Shown here: in pieces, positions 1-10,739 of the stretch
Layout of the letters: each line of letters starts with the position of its first letter
How positions within the stretch are numbered: position 1 is the stretch's first letter
NCBI GenBank assembly: GCA_000934385.1
Contig: KN880729.1
Coordinates: 1 to 27,353 of the forward strand
DNA length: 27,353 bases
Direction of reading: 5' to 3'
From: Cylindrobasidium torrendii FP15055 ss-10
Lineage: Eukaryota; Basidiomycota; Agaricomycetes; Agaricales; Physalacriaceae
Notes under the pieces: model-generated
Database searches by the model: none
Seen by the model: the letters and a program-made list of their open reading frames with translations, nothing else
What the model was told of the DNA's origin: nothing
Translations under genes and position numbers: made by a program

Positions 1-315
1 ACTCGAGCGTACGTTCTCATTGTTCCTCTCATCCATCTCTCGTCCTCTCCCCATTGTCCTCTACTTACCCTATACCCTTATTTCACCGTACCATTATCCC
101 TCGTCATCCTCCCTGATTGTTCTAGTACTTATTCCATTGTTTATGGTTCTATTTCATTGTGTTCTACTTATGGTTATTTACCTATCACGAGACAGGATCT
201 CTTCGAGTATAAAAGCTAGCTACATTTCGATATACCAATCTCACCACTCTTCTACCCATCCACACTGCGTGAACTAGCCTCTCGATTCAACAGGGTTCAG
301 GACATGGCGAGCGGT
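1..315 (+). repeat. TATA-containing direct repeat, copy A
   Basis: This pyrimidine-rich stretch leads into TATAAAAG at 208-215, then TCACCACTCTT (241-251), ACACTGCG (262-269) and ATTCAACAGG (285-294). The same four blocks recur in the same order near 3724-3809, with spacing matching to within three bases. The layout resembles a core promoter and leader. The first ATG after it (303) opens only a few codons, so no gene is seen that it would drive. It could be a relic of a duplicated promoter or the edge of a dispersed repeat. Confidence 0.5.
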
Positions 316-1589
316 AGGGCGTGATTGTGGCTGAGAGCCAGAAAGGTCTTGCTAAGAGGTTTGTCGGTCGGATGGCGTTGGCGCCTAAGCCTGCAACGTC
401 TACCAAGCAAGATTGAAGGTACATATTTCTACGCTGCGGCCGAGCTGCGCGCCTTCGAGAATGGCCACAGGATAAGACCAATGTTTGTGTCCTGCGTCGA
501 GTCGCGTTTCATCGTTCGTTTTGGCTGATGGTGGAAACAACTCAAGGTTCAAGATGCTTACGCAGCCGATCAATCAGCGCGGCCAAATCCCGGCCGCCAC
601 CTTACAGCGTCTATAAGACTGTAATCCAGCTGCAGGACGGCTTGGTTTTCTCTTATGTACGCCTCGTTTAATTCCGATTATATCTGGAAGTAGAGGTCAG
701 ACTGAGTAACGTGGATGGGGATCCCCAAAAAGTCGCCCAGACCAGACTGGTCACCGATACAGTAAACACATTTCATCCCCTACCTTGTTCGTACGAGTAA
801 TCATCACCGTATAGCCTCTGTCTATCATAAAGTTCTGCGCGTACGACCTGAATATATATACATATTGCTACTGGGTCTGGCAAGGTGAGCTGAAGATTGA
901 CTCGAAAGTGCATTTTGGATAATTTGCAATGTGGGAGTCACTGATGCTAATCTAGCAAAATATACAGAGCGAGTAGTATATCTGCTACCGTACAATCCAT
1001 CAACTCTGTTGGAGAGTCTTGGTGAGGGGGTGGCATACATAATAACTAATGAAGGTAGGCCGTGCTACTAGTAGTGAGACCTGAACGAGCCAGAATCAAT
1101 AACTCGCGGCTTAGCCACATCGCATCATGTCTCATGCTTGCGTACACTATAGATATCATTTGCATACTACAGATACGCCTCTGGCAGCCATTCCTGTTCT
1201 TGAGGACATCCTAGCTATCTTTGAGACGTTCCATATAGTCGATTCAACAGATAAATGCTCCAAGAAGATGTTACTTGGAGAAGAATTGTTTTTTTGCAAA
1301 GCCGCAACGAAAATTCCTCCTGTCACGTGATTAGACTCGAACAGATCGACCGTCAACCGGGCCGATATACGAAAGTTGTGGGGGAAGTAGTGACATATAC
1401 AAGCGACTATACCTCTTAAATTAGTATTTTTTTGTTCTCCAATATGTTTGGAAAGGATATAAGTGGTATGCAGTGCCGTTACGGGCGAGTGGCGGAACCA
1501 GGAGGCAATAGTCCCTCACTTCCCGATGACATAACCCCCCGGAGGCTTTACACACAACTCTGTCTCTTACCACCATCACCATCGCGAAC
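316..1589. other. Intergenic stretch upstream of the kinase gene
   Basis: About 1.27 kb without a coding region I can support. Open frames on both strands are short and lack recognisable motifs or consistent splice joins. A CACGTG hexamer lies near 1325, and a weak TATA-like TATAAG at 1458-1463 is 127 bp before the kinase start. Neither is strong evidence of a promoter element. Confidence 0.4.
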
Positions 1590-3091
1590 ATGGCTAACTC
1601 GCAACCTCGAGACGTCGTTCGCGCTGAGTGCGATCCCGGTGTGCGAAGGAGATATTTGACGGTACTAGCTCTGTAAGTTTCTATTAATTAATGTCCTTCG
1701 TCGTCGCCGTCACTTACATGTGGTAATCGCAGCGCGGAGGAGGAAGAGCGTCCTCACATCAAAAATGATCGCATTCAGCGTATCATGAACAACTTCAGGT
1801 ACTTATACCCAATGCGTGACTCCCATAGTTTTGTACTCAAGAAATGCAGGAATGATTCCGAGGCGAAGCAGCTCGAGCGCGAAACGTTTATCCTCGAGTA
1901 TGGGTAAGGATATCTATGGGGCTCGTGCAATCAGCTACTGACGTTGTAATTTCTAGCCCTCCTTCAAAGACATACGTACGCCAGAACTTCGAAAAGCTCT
2001 TTTGCGGCTACCGCAACCCAAATGATGTCCAATACATCTGGCACACAGTGAACTCGGTCTCAACTGGTACGTTTCCCGTCTCATGCTCATGACTTTCTCT
2101 GACAGCGTTCAACTTTCAGACCTCTATCACTTGTTCGGTACTACCCTCATTGGAGCAGGCTCGCAGGGTATTATACGCATTGGGAAATTCAGCTCGGAAG
2201 CGCGCAAGCACGTCTTTCTCGAGGTTGTTGCCGTCAAAACGGTCCTCAACGAGCCGGACTATCCACACAGGATAATTGCAGCTAAGGATGAAGGACGTTG
2301 CATGCGCATCATTGAGCACCCGAACTTTCTGAAGTGGTATACAACTGGTATGTGTTCTCTCTATCCTTAACACAATAGCAGTGTACCGACGTCGTATATC
2401 CAGTCCAGGAAGAAAAAACCGGACATATTCACACTTCCATGGAGTACTTTCCCGGAGCTCCCTTGTCGTTGTGGAAAGAGAAGTATGGCGCTCGGTTCGA
2501 CGTAGACCTGATTCGGCACATCGCGTGGGAAACTCTCCAAGGTCTTCACTACATGCATACAGAAGGGGTTATGGTTCACCGCGACATTGCACTCGACAAC
2601 ATCCTCATGGACGCACGTCTCCGTATCAAGATCATCGACTTGGGCGCTGTGCTCAATAAGAGAGACCTGTGTACGTTTTCGCATTCTTTGGGAGTTGTAG
2701 GCTTCGTAACTCACGGTATCGCAGACCCTGCTCGCTGTGTTGAACATACTCGCCGCCATCTCATGGCATCTGAGGCGCTCTACACTGAAGCATGGTCTCC
2801 GGCTGCGGATATCTGGTCTCTCGGACTCGCGCTGATGCAACTCGTGTATAACGGACTCCCTCTCGTTGAGACGCACGAAGGAATGGTCCGTACATCCCAT
2901 ATCTCAAATTCTAGTGTTGACTGCTAATGCACTCTCTGCAGTCGGAGCACGCTCAAGATGCGCGCGCTATGGAAGGAGACATCGGCGATTTCTTCAAAAA
3001 GTGTCTGGCTCGAAGGGCTTATAACCGCTGGAGTGCTGCCCAGCTGCTTGAGCATCCCTGGTTCAAGGACCATTCCCCGCAACCACTCTGA
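1590..3091 (+). CDS. Protein kinase-like protein (8 exons)
   Basis: Predicted 372-residue eukaryotic protein kinase. Exons: 1590-1672, 1733-1798, 1850-1903, 1957-2066, 2120-2347, 2404-2670, 2725-2885, 2942-3091. The frame is open across all joins. Visible motifs, in order: a glycine-rich loop GAGSQG (about 116-121), the ATP-anchoring lysine in VAVK (K144), a catalytic loop HRDIALDN (D241, N246), a metal-binding DLG (D259), DIWSLG in the region of helix F, and a C-terminal HPWF typical of the last helix of Ser/Thr kinases. The catalytic loop has Ala-Leu where Ser/Thr kinases usually have Lys-Pro, and the APE motif is not clear (ASEAL instead). All catalytic residues are present, so activity is plausible. 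The ~105 residues before the lobe match nothing I recognise. Substrate unknown. The intron at 2886 uses an unusual GTCCGT donor, and the one at 2671-2724 is a multiple of three and could be retained in frame. Confidence 0.8.
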
Positions 3092-3544
3092 TTTATACGA
3101 CCATGATGATTTATGCATTCCTCTCCTCTCTCGTTATGTATTTGTATCTCGAATATATCTCAAATGTATTTTTATCAACCCGAATGCTACTAGTGTGTCA
3201 TGACCGGATCGAGGCCGTTGACACCGCGAAAGAGTACTTAGAATGACATAAGTATGTCTTCACCGAACAGCCGATGTTCGCGCAAGTGACATCTCCTCAT
3301 TTATCCACTGTTGTGTACTATCCTGCTTTGAGAATTATCCGCGCTGGACTTCAGTAGGGTAGCACCTTGGCTTGCACTTCGACAGTAATCACCTTATTTG
3401 AGTGAGTTCAAAATACTTTCTTCTCTTCCGAACATAAATAAGAGGGGCCATGTTGGATTTATCCAGCACAAACCTCGACGTGAGCTCGAGTGCTTTGGAA
3501 GGCATCGAGCCACTCGTAGGCTTATGCGCACCACTCGAGTCGAT
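3092..3544. other. Kinase 3' flank and intergenic DNA
   Basis: This is the 3' side of the kinase gene followed by unassigned sequence. Short open frames here have no recognisable motif. Nothing further is seen before the repeat copy that begins near 3545. Confidence 0.4.
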
Positions 3545-3815
3545 ACCTCGAGCGTGCATTCATTACCTCGGCTTATCTGGTATCTATATCGATCTCTTAC
3601 TATTGTCCTCGGCTTCCCCAGATCTCGGACTCGTCCCATTCTATGTACCTTCCTTACTATACACCCTATGCCCCGCTCACTTGATTGTCACATGTTTACT
3701 TACTGGTTGGATTGGATGGAGGGTATAAAAGGCTGTTTTATTATTTACAAAATTCACCACTCTTATTCGGTTCTACACTGCGCGACATCTAAGGATCTAA
3801 TTCAACAGGCCATGT
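3545..3815 (+). repeat. TATA-containing direct repeat, copy B
   Basis: Second copy of the block at 1-315: TATAAAAG (3724-3731), TCACCACTCTT (3754-3764), ACACTGCG (3775-3782), ATTCAACAGG (3800-3809). The pyrimidine-rich lead-in is only loosely similar; CTCGAGCGT is shared. It ends about 25 bp from the stop codon of the convergent DUF6535-type gene, so any transcript starting here would run antisense into that gene. Confidence 0.5.
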
Positions 3816-3838
3816 ACTCATATGTATTGCGATATTCG

Positions 3839-6314
3839 TCAAACAATTCCACTTTCTTCGTTCTCCGACACGCTACCCCCATAGAGCCTCTCGCGGACAA
3901 GCTCCCGGATGCGCCCAACTCTTCCTACGGACGCGTTTCCTGCGACTTGTGGTTCCTTCACATCTTCTTGTGCGTCCTGGGACACGTATTTGACCTCGGC
4001 AGCGCGCCATGCATCGGCCCAAGTAGGCGCAGGAAGCGGTGGCCACTCCTGCGGGTAGACGGCCGGCTCCCAAACTTCATCCTCGTCAAGCGGTGGTGGA
4101 TCGAAGTCCTCCTCATCAGAGGGTAAGAAGTTTCCGGGAATCCACGAACAGAGAGGCTTCACAGAGTCGTGGAGGACTACCTTGCCAGGCATATGGACGT
4201 GCCATCCGAGGTTCGAAAAAATCGGGTGCATGAACGACAGAATGTCGACGGGGCTTTGGAAAACAGATGGGCGGATGGGGAGGTGTGGCATCGCAGATAT
4301 CATGAGATCGAGATAATCCCGAAGGTCAACGTGTGGCGGCCACTCGTCGAGGTCGCGCGGAGACAGGACGCTCAGCCATTCTTCCTTTGCAACGAGACTG
4401 CTCCATACGACGGGTGAAGCATATCCAAGGGCTTTGGAAGTAGAGACATTTGAGACCCGCGAACCGTCGAAGTTAAGTAACAGACCATCCAAAATGTAAG
4501 ACGTGGAATCAGAGAAAAGCCCCGGAATGGCTTTAACCTTGTTTTCAGGGCCTCTTGTCGACCAATTTCCCCTAGGATTGTGTGATGGTACGCAGGCATT
4601 GTAGGCCAAAAGTAAGCCGGCGTCAGCCTCCAGACTGGACGTCGGAGGTCTCAGAAGGGGACCGCGAGAAGCAAAGCACAGTATTCTATACATGCGCTCC
4701 CAAGCGCCGACGGAATTATGGGGGAAGTTTTTCTGCCAGAGGTAGACAGCATGAATGTCCGGGCCGCACCCATTGCTCAGTCTGGTAAATACTGCCTGCT
4801 GTGCATTCCCGTCGAAGAAATTGTGAGGAAATGCGCTCAGGGATTCCATGATTAGAGTCTTTGCAGACACACTTCCGGTAGAATTACGAAGCCACAAAAG
4901 AGCGTTGCATGCCTGGACAGCGCCAGTATGTTCTTCTAGACACACTGCCAATTCGTGCTCGGCGGCTCGTGCAGTAGGCGCAACTTGAATATCAGGTAGA
5001 CTGAAGTATACCTGGAATGTAGGATATATTTTGAGGAAGTTCCAACGAAGAGAGGTCGAGATGATATCGGAGAAGGTGGTGCGATACGGAGACTGGACAT
5101 GGACCACAGCTATGATAATGGATGAGACATAGACAAAGAGCAGTGCCCCAGAGATGGTACCGACGGAGACCGCGATGCCTCGCTGAAGCGGTGCGAGAAA
5201 TACGATAAGTCCTGCGAGGAAAAGCCCGAGAGCAAGGTGAAGGAATGTTGGAAGAAGTCCCACAATGGTACGCACGGCCCATTTCTCCATCCCATCATAG
5301 CGGAACTGGCGGATTAGAGCGCGCTCGCGAGGGGTCCCGGAGATGAACGAGACATACTGGCGCAGCCACTGCTTAGACAGCACCGCAAGTAGCGCGGACG
5401 CCAGACTTAATGCGAGACTGGTGAACCAGAGCGCGTTCACCCAGACGCTCGTTTGCTCGATGGCTGGGGTGATATTGGCGGCTGCGATATCGGAGAGGGA
5501 GTCGCCTGTGAGCGCAGCACGCTGGACAGCGACAAGCTCAACGAGAAGCGAGACCGCGATGGCGGAGTTGTCCGGTGACAACGATTGCGAGGTTTGTGCG
5601 ACAAAGGTGGAGAGAACCCCAGCGAATAGACCGGCCTGTGTACTCTCCATTAGATACGAGAGCATTTGATATTGGAATGGGGCGCACAAAAACAAGCAGA
5701 ATGTCGAGACTGTCGGCCGCCTCGCCGACCATCTCCGAGTCAAAGATTGCCGCTTCGTCATTATACATGAGCCAGACGCGTGCATCATCGTGCAGCTCCT
5801 CGTAGCGTTTGTCTGGAGGGTACTTCTTTGTGTAGTCGTACACTGGAGACTTGTTAGCGACAAACAAAAATGCGACGCAGCACACGTACCCGGAAAAGTC
5901 TGGGCGTTGTTCAACTCGTCTTGTGTCTGCTTTCCAGTGGTCTTGTCCTTTCTCAATCCGAACCTTGTTGCTTGTAATGATTTGGAAGCCAAATATGGTG
6001 GATTTTGAGCCACATTGACGTGACTCTGACTGGCTAGCACCGATAAGTATTGAACGCCTAGCTTGATTTGGAGCCGACACAAACGTACTCTCCGCTTTTT
6101 CTTCCGACGCCTTCTCCTCATCATCCACACTTTCCTCCATCAATGAAGATGAAGGGAGGGTCTTCTGGATCGCGCTCTCTGAACGTGGCCCGCTTCGAGC
6201 TCCTGGAGTGATCAACTCGACAGTGTGCGTCTCTCCAGTGCTCCCTTTGATGTTCGCACAACCCTGCTCATCGTTGAAAACTTCTCTTGGTATAGACTCA
6301 TCCCACGATGTCAT
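3839..6314 (-). CDS. DUF6535-type four-pass membrane protein
   Basis: Predicted 773 residues in four exons: 6314-6089, 6033-5890, 5842-5688, 5635-3839. Introns are 55, 47 and 52 bp and the frame closes across all joins. An acidic, Ser/Glu-rich N-terminal ~75 residues is followed by a linker and the core with VYDYTKKYPPDKRYEEL, which matches the fungal DUF6535 family as I recall it. Four hydrophobic segments lie at about 169-190, 238-262, 298-323 and 329-355. The motif KQWLRQYVSF after the second and the FRYDGMEKW stretch before the third are typical. A soluble ~400-residue C-terminal part follows, ending in acidic and proline-rich sequence. Function of the family is unknown. The start chosen is the first in-frame ATG of the acidic exon. 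An unspliced reading of the large exon begins with a false Arg/Lys-rich N-terminus. Confidence 0.8.
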
Positions 6315-6526
6315 GCCGTTCTATGGCGGTAGGTGCAAGTTTGCAAGAAGAGAAATGATCGGGAGGGTTATTTGGTTGTGCTTGGCAGCACATCAGGACG
6401 CTCATGCGTGTGCAGGATCCATGTAAACCCAAGTCCGAAACACACTCACGGGCGTGGTGCCTTTGCAGATAAAAAACATGATGGAATTTGAAGCGTGGTC
6501 AGTTGAAGCCAATGTAGGATAGAAGT

Positions 6527-8621
6527 TCACAGCTTCGAGAAAAACTTCTTATCCTGCCTCCTCCTTGCGGCAGTCATCTTCCTCTTTCTCTGCCTTCGGT
6601 GCCATTCCTTAAAAACATCATGATGGCGAAATGATGCAAACCAAGAGGGGTACCGTGATTTCAGCCACGATACATACGCCGGACTTCCACTCCTCACCCA
6701 CGTCGCATACCTTCGCGGGTCTCGAAGATAAGTTGCAATCGAAAAGAAATCTCGAATGCATCCAGCACTGCATAGAAGGTAAGGCGCAAGTAAGTTCGGA
6801 ACAAATAATCATACCATGTTAGATCATAACGCCTGAAACCACGAGTCCAGCAATGACCATGTTTGAGGCATTTGCATCTCGCTGCCTCCAATGCGACCCA
6901 GTGAGGAGAATATATAGGCACTTCCATTTCCATTCCTGGGCTGATAGTCCAAGATTCATGGAAGATATGTGTTTGCAAACCGCAGTGCCAGGGCATGGCA
7001 ACGTGCTTCATGGCCATAGCTTCGTATTCTGGGCAGTTCGGATCGCAGAATATCCTTCTCACTGTAATTTCGTATGACTTGAAAAGTATTCAGCCAGCAC
7101 AGATGACCACACACAATAGGCTGACATACCTCTGCGTCCCGGACCTCAGACAACGGCACTTCCACCCTTGACGCCCATGTAATGAGCGTAACCGTAAAAA
7201 GAACTCTCCGCGGCATCATAATCTGTCTCCACATAAAAAACGAAATTATGTTGGCGAGCATCACTCTGAAGCATATAGGAAGGCTGGGAGACATCGCCAG
7301 GGTGAGCACGATCGAGCAGGCGAGTGGAACGCGAATTTCCCCAGTCACATGTGTAAGAGTGAATCGTTGAAAGACTATCATGGCGTCTCGCACCACTGTA
7401 AGCGCATCAACATCTGTGGGCAGCGCACGATTGAGGGCAAGTTCGGTCGATGATGGTTTATCCCGCCGGACAACAGCGTTGGAGGTCGAATAGCCGAAGT
7501 GCGAAGCCCCATCGATCGTACGAGCGGTGCGGACGAGTCCCACGCACTCCAGTACATTGGTATGAATAGTACCAAGAGCCGAAGTGTGGGAGTCGAGGAC
7601 GATAGTATTCGAGTTCAGTGTGGATGCATTGGCTTTCAGGGCGACAGCATTGGAGTTGACAGCCGCAGACGTTGTTGCCAGCGTCGAACTCGCATAATCA
7701 AGCTTTGCTTGCGCGGCATCCAAACGGAGGGATACATCTTTATGTACTTTGGGAAGAGTATTAGTACTTCATTGCAGTAGGGAAGAATTGGGGACGTACC
7801 ACTGTCGACCGCTGCAAGGACTTCAACGAATGTCCACCGGGCCTCAGCGTCAATGTCGCGGTAAAGCAAAGCAGATGCGTCTTTCAGATCCTTGTTGCTT
7901 AGAAAGGCCGCCCCGATACCTCGAAATACTGATCATAGAAATCAGCTCATTGTTCCGCGGACATTCTACCAGCACTTACTTTTGCTAATCTTGCCCTTGC
8001 GAATTTTTGTAACCAATGCAAAGACATCCAGAACGTTGACGAATATTCTTGTGTACAACTCATGGTTCCATGTACTGTTAATATCGATACGCTCATGGAT
8101 AGCAAAGCGTTCGAGAAAGTCAGAAACCTGAGTGAGGAGCATCGCCAGTACTCCCTTTCGATCACGATAGTCCTTGATAGTCTATTGCATACAATGTTAG
8201 AGCTCTGAATATAAATGGCGCATGAAGGGCGCACCCTGAGCAAGATACCAAACGCGACAAATAGTGCCTTTCCGCCGGGGACTTGCTGTAAAGAGTAATG
8301 AGTGGAAAAGTGGGCAATAAACTTTGAACGAATTGAACACACCGTGGCTTCAGCGACCTCGCTACCAATTTGATTGAAAATAAGGAGACTATCCAAAACT
8401 TTCCCAAGAGCAGTGTCGAGTTTGCTGCTATGCGAAAGGCGCACGTCGATGAGCATTGATTTAAAGGCAGAATGGATGTCGGCAGGATTGTCAGATACTG
8501 CGACGCCAGCCATGCAGGTCGTATCACTGGATAGAATGTCATATCCTGTACGTTGATGATATTCTTGCAGGGCGGCATTTAATGAGGCGCGTTTTTGTGG
8601 CATTCTTCTTGTTAGAGACAT
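6527..8621 (-). CDS. Goodbye-domain / ubiquitin-like fusion protein
   Basis: Predicted 590 residues in seven exons: 8621-8343, 8285-8235, 8181-7980, 7928-7800, 7737-7130, 7077-6815, 6767-6527. The coding sum is a multiple of three and every join keeps frame. Residues about 10-235 resemble the fungal STAND N-terminal Goodbye domain: an opening LNAALQEYHQRTG, then VPGGKALFVAFGILL and a helical region with FLERFAIHERI and TKIRKGKISK. A Ser/Thr/Ala-rich helical segment follows (about 236-300). Residues about 403-480 resemble the fungal ubiquitin-like domain, with a VEVP strand, an ESYEI helix start and a closing W-x-I-SPGMEMEVPI. A Cys/His cluster (CKC, HGHC, CAGC) comes next, then a basic C-terminus. 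No P-loop, NACHT or NB-ARC motif is visible. The last two introns are the least certain parts. Confidence 0.62.
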
Positions 8622-9639
8622 CTTCGATAGAAAAAATGGGTAGAGAGGAGGTTATGGTGATGCTGAGATACATGTAGGCCGATGCATGGTGTCTTAAGAA
8701 CGGAAAGTGGCGGTGCCGCCAATGTCAAATACTCTCCGTGTTGTGCATTCATCAAACACGGCATAAAAAGATGGACTGGCGCCTTTACATCAGCTCACAT
8801 GCGTGATAAACCGTGGCATCACATGTATACAAATAAACTGCGATGTGTTCTTCCCGTCGAATGTCACGGTCTTGATGAGCGCTTTGCTTGCGGGGAACCA
8901 CGTTATATGTACGCTAGTCGGTAATCTGCGCAGTTAGAATTGTCTGGCCCTCCTAAACTGCCGCATCCCCCACCACAGCCCAGACGGCATCCCATGGGAA
9001 CACGTTTCTGCAGCATGATAGCGTCACTGGCTTACAGTCATTCCCGCTTGATATTAGGTGAAATCGTGACTGATCGTATGTTACTTTGAAAAGAGCGATT
9101 GGGAGGGTATGAACAAGAGGATGAGGTGACCGGGCGCACAATGATCGAACTTCTACTTTGATATCTCTCCGAGTTTGTTCGTGTCGCGCTGCCATCATCA
9201 ACCAAAGACAAGTTAGCTCGGCATACTCCCACATACATTTTGGGCCACCTCACTTATACATTCAGACTGCATCAAGTGACATGCAAGTTCCCGGTGGGAA
9301 AGTAAAGCGATGAGTTGGCGCCGCTTCCATGGCATGCGTGCCGAAGTCGTCGCGTACGGAACCTGTGGAAATAAGAAAGTGTCTATGTTCATGCATACGG
9401 ATAAGTAGTTCCAGCCTTTGAATTTGCCCACTATATAATCAGACACCCTTGGTGTAGTTCGACGTTGTAATATCGAACGTTGATTATGTAATTGATTGCT
9501 GATTTAAAAGTTAATGATCGATTAAGGGACGACTGTATGGAGACCGTGCTTGGCAGCATCGTGACCGCATCCAGTAATTATCATAATTCACCTAGGGTAA
9601 GATAACGATATCGACATGTGTAGCTAACAGTCCACCGGA
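8622..9639. other. Intergenic DNA, partly AT-rich
   Basis: About 1 kb with no supportable gene. The part from roughly 9440 to 9600 is AT-rich. It should contain the promoter of the minus-strand Goodbye/ubiquitin-like gene, but no TATA element stands out. Confidence 0.4.
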
Positions 9640-9722
9640 TTAGCATGCCCTCCATGCTAAAGACTATAATTTAAATGGATAACGACGCAGCATCTTCTTC
9701 AGTAGCATTTAGCATTTAGCAT
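9640..9722. promoter_or_regulatory. TTAGCAT motif cluster with a perfect inverted repeat
   Basis: TTAGCATG (9640-9647) and CATGCTAA (9653-9660) form perfect 8-bp arms around a 5-base spacer. Two more TTAGCAT copies sit back to back at 9709-9715 and 9716-9722. Four copies within 83 bp, one of them inverted, suggest a binding-site cluster. It lies about 270 bp before the start of the single-pass membrane protein. No known factor is assigned, and a chance origin is possible in AT-rich DNA. Confidence 0.35.
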
Positions 9723-9989
9723 CTACCGCCGGATTGCTCACACCAGACATCGCGCGGGGCCAAGCCAAGCTTATGCCCATAGAATCGCACTTCGTACAAA
9801 TGAGCTTGCTCGTACAACATCCCATCCAACATCCCATTCCTTGTTCTCCTCCACAGCCGCAATGCACCTAGGAGCAGCACCATCTTGGTGCGTGGACCGT
9901 ATACTAGTGTGTGACCAGTCCTAACATGCAGTGTATGCAGTCCTAGGCCTAGCGCACACTGCATCGAACCCCACGACACCGACATCGAC

Positions 9990-10739
9990 ATGAGCAATGC
10001 GATAATCCGGCCTGTACTATGCGCGAAGAACACGGGAGTTGTAACCCAAGCCATAGGCACTGTCAGAAGTTCTCCACGCACGCCCAGGCCTGAAGCGACG
10101 TCAACATCATCGACTCAGGAAACCCGTAGCACCATCTTCCCTTCCGAAGGGTTCGTGAAATTGGCTGCAGTGTCCGCGTCGACACCCTCGTACAACAGCT
10201 ACAAGCTCGTTCCGTCTCATTCTGGCTCCCATTTGCTCCCGGAGGTCATCGCAATCGTCGCCGGTGTAGTATGCTTTTTAAGCATAATCGCACTGGGCAT
10301 CATTCTGTTCGTCCGTCGCAGAAGGCTCCGACGACTTCGACTCGAAAGCACCGTCCGCGTTCCGGAGTTGCAGAAAGGGAACGGACACGCACAATGCCCA
10401 TCGCGCGGCGGAATCGAAGACGTGACTTTCAACCGGCGACTCGAAGAGACCTTCGACCTCGAACAGATGAAGTTCGCAAAGCGTGAGGACGTGCAATCCG
10501 CCGAATCCGGATTCACCAGCAACACAACCATGCCTATTTCCGAGGAATCAACTACGTCGTCGTTCTTCGCTTCAGTTAACACTGGGCCCGCACTGCCATT
10601 GCTTGTCGTGTGTTGCAACCCTCCGCCACGAGCGTACATCCCTCCGCCACGCGCGTACATCCCGCCGGGGATGATATCGGAAGAAGAAAGGGCTGCGGCT
10701 AATTATGAGGGGGGAATACTCAAGTTGTACGGCGAGTAG
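9990..10739 (+). CDS. Single-pass membrane protein, hypothetical
   Basis: Uninterrupted frame of 249 residues with one clear transmembrane helix at about 85-108 (from EVIAIVAGVV), followed at once by a strong positive stop-transfer run, RRRRLRRLR. This predicts an outside Ser/Thr/Pro-rich N-terminal part and a cytosolic C-terminal tail. The tail carries two direct copies of PPPRAYI (10621-10662 in DNA) and ends in LKLYGE. The N-terminus shows no signal peptide, and the frame stays open upstream to a stop near 9917 without another ATG. A missed 5' exon carrying a signal peptide is therefore possible. Small Ser/Thr-rich single-pass proteins of this design are common in Agaricomycetes, and no function is known. 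Confidence 0.6.
   Translation: MSNAIIRPVLCAKNTGVVTQAIGTVRSSPRTPRPEATSTSSTQETRSTIFPSEGFVKLAAVSASTPSYNSYKLVPSHSGSHLLPEVIAIVAGVVCFLSIIALGIILFVRRRRLRRLRLESTVRVPELQKGNGHAQCPSRGGIEDVTFNRRLEETFDLEQMKFAKREDVQSAESGFTSNTTMPISEESTTSSFFASVNTGPALPLLVVCCNPPPRAYIPPPRAYIPPGMISEEERAAANYEGGILKLYGE

Noticed and set aside
208..3809. The two TATA blocks as paired LTRs of a retrotransposon
   Set aside because: No gag, pol, primer-binding site or target duplication is seen between or around them; the kinase gene lies between. Similarity is limited to short spaced blocks.
6009..6130. Arg/Lys-rich N-terminus (MWMMRRRRRKKKRR) for the DUF6535 protein
   Set aside because: It arises only if the 55-bp intron at 6034-6088 is not removed. 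Splicing joins the acidic exon that starts at 6314 in frame and gives a more sensible protein.
8682..8924. Plus-strand open frame of 80 codons upstream of the Goodbye/ubiquitin-like gene
   Set aside because: It is short, without motifs or splice context, and lies in the presumed promoter region of the minus-strand gene.
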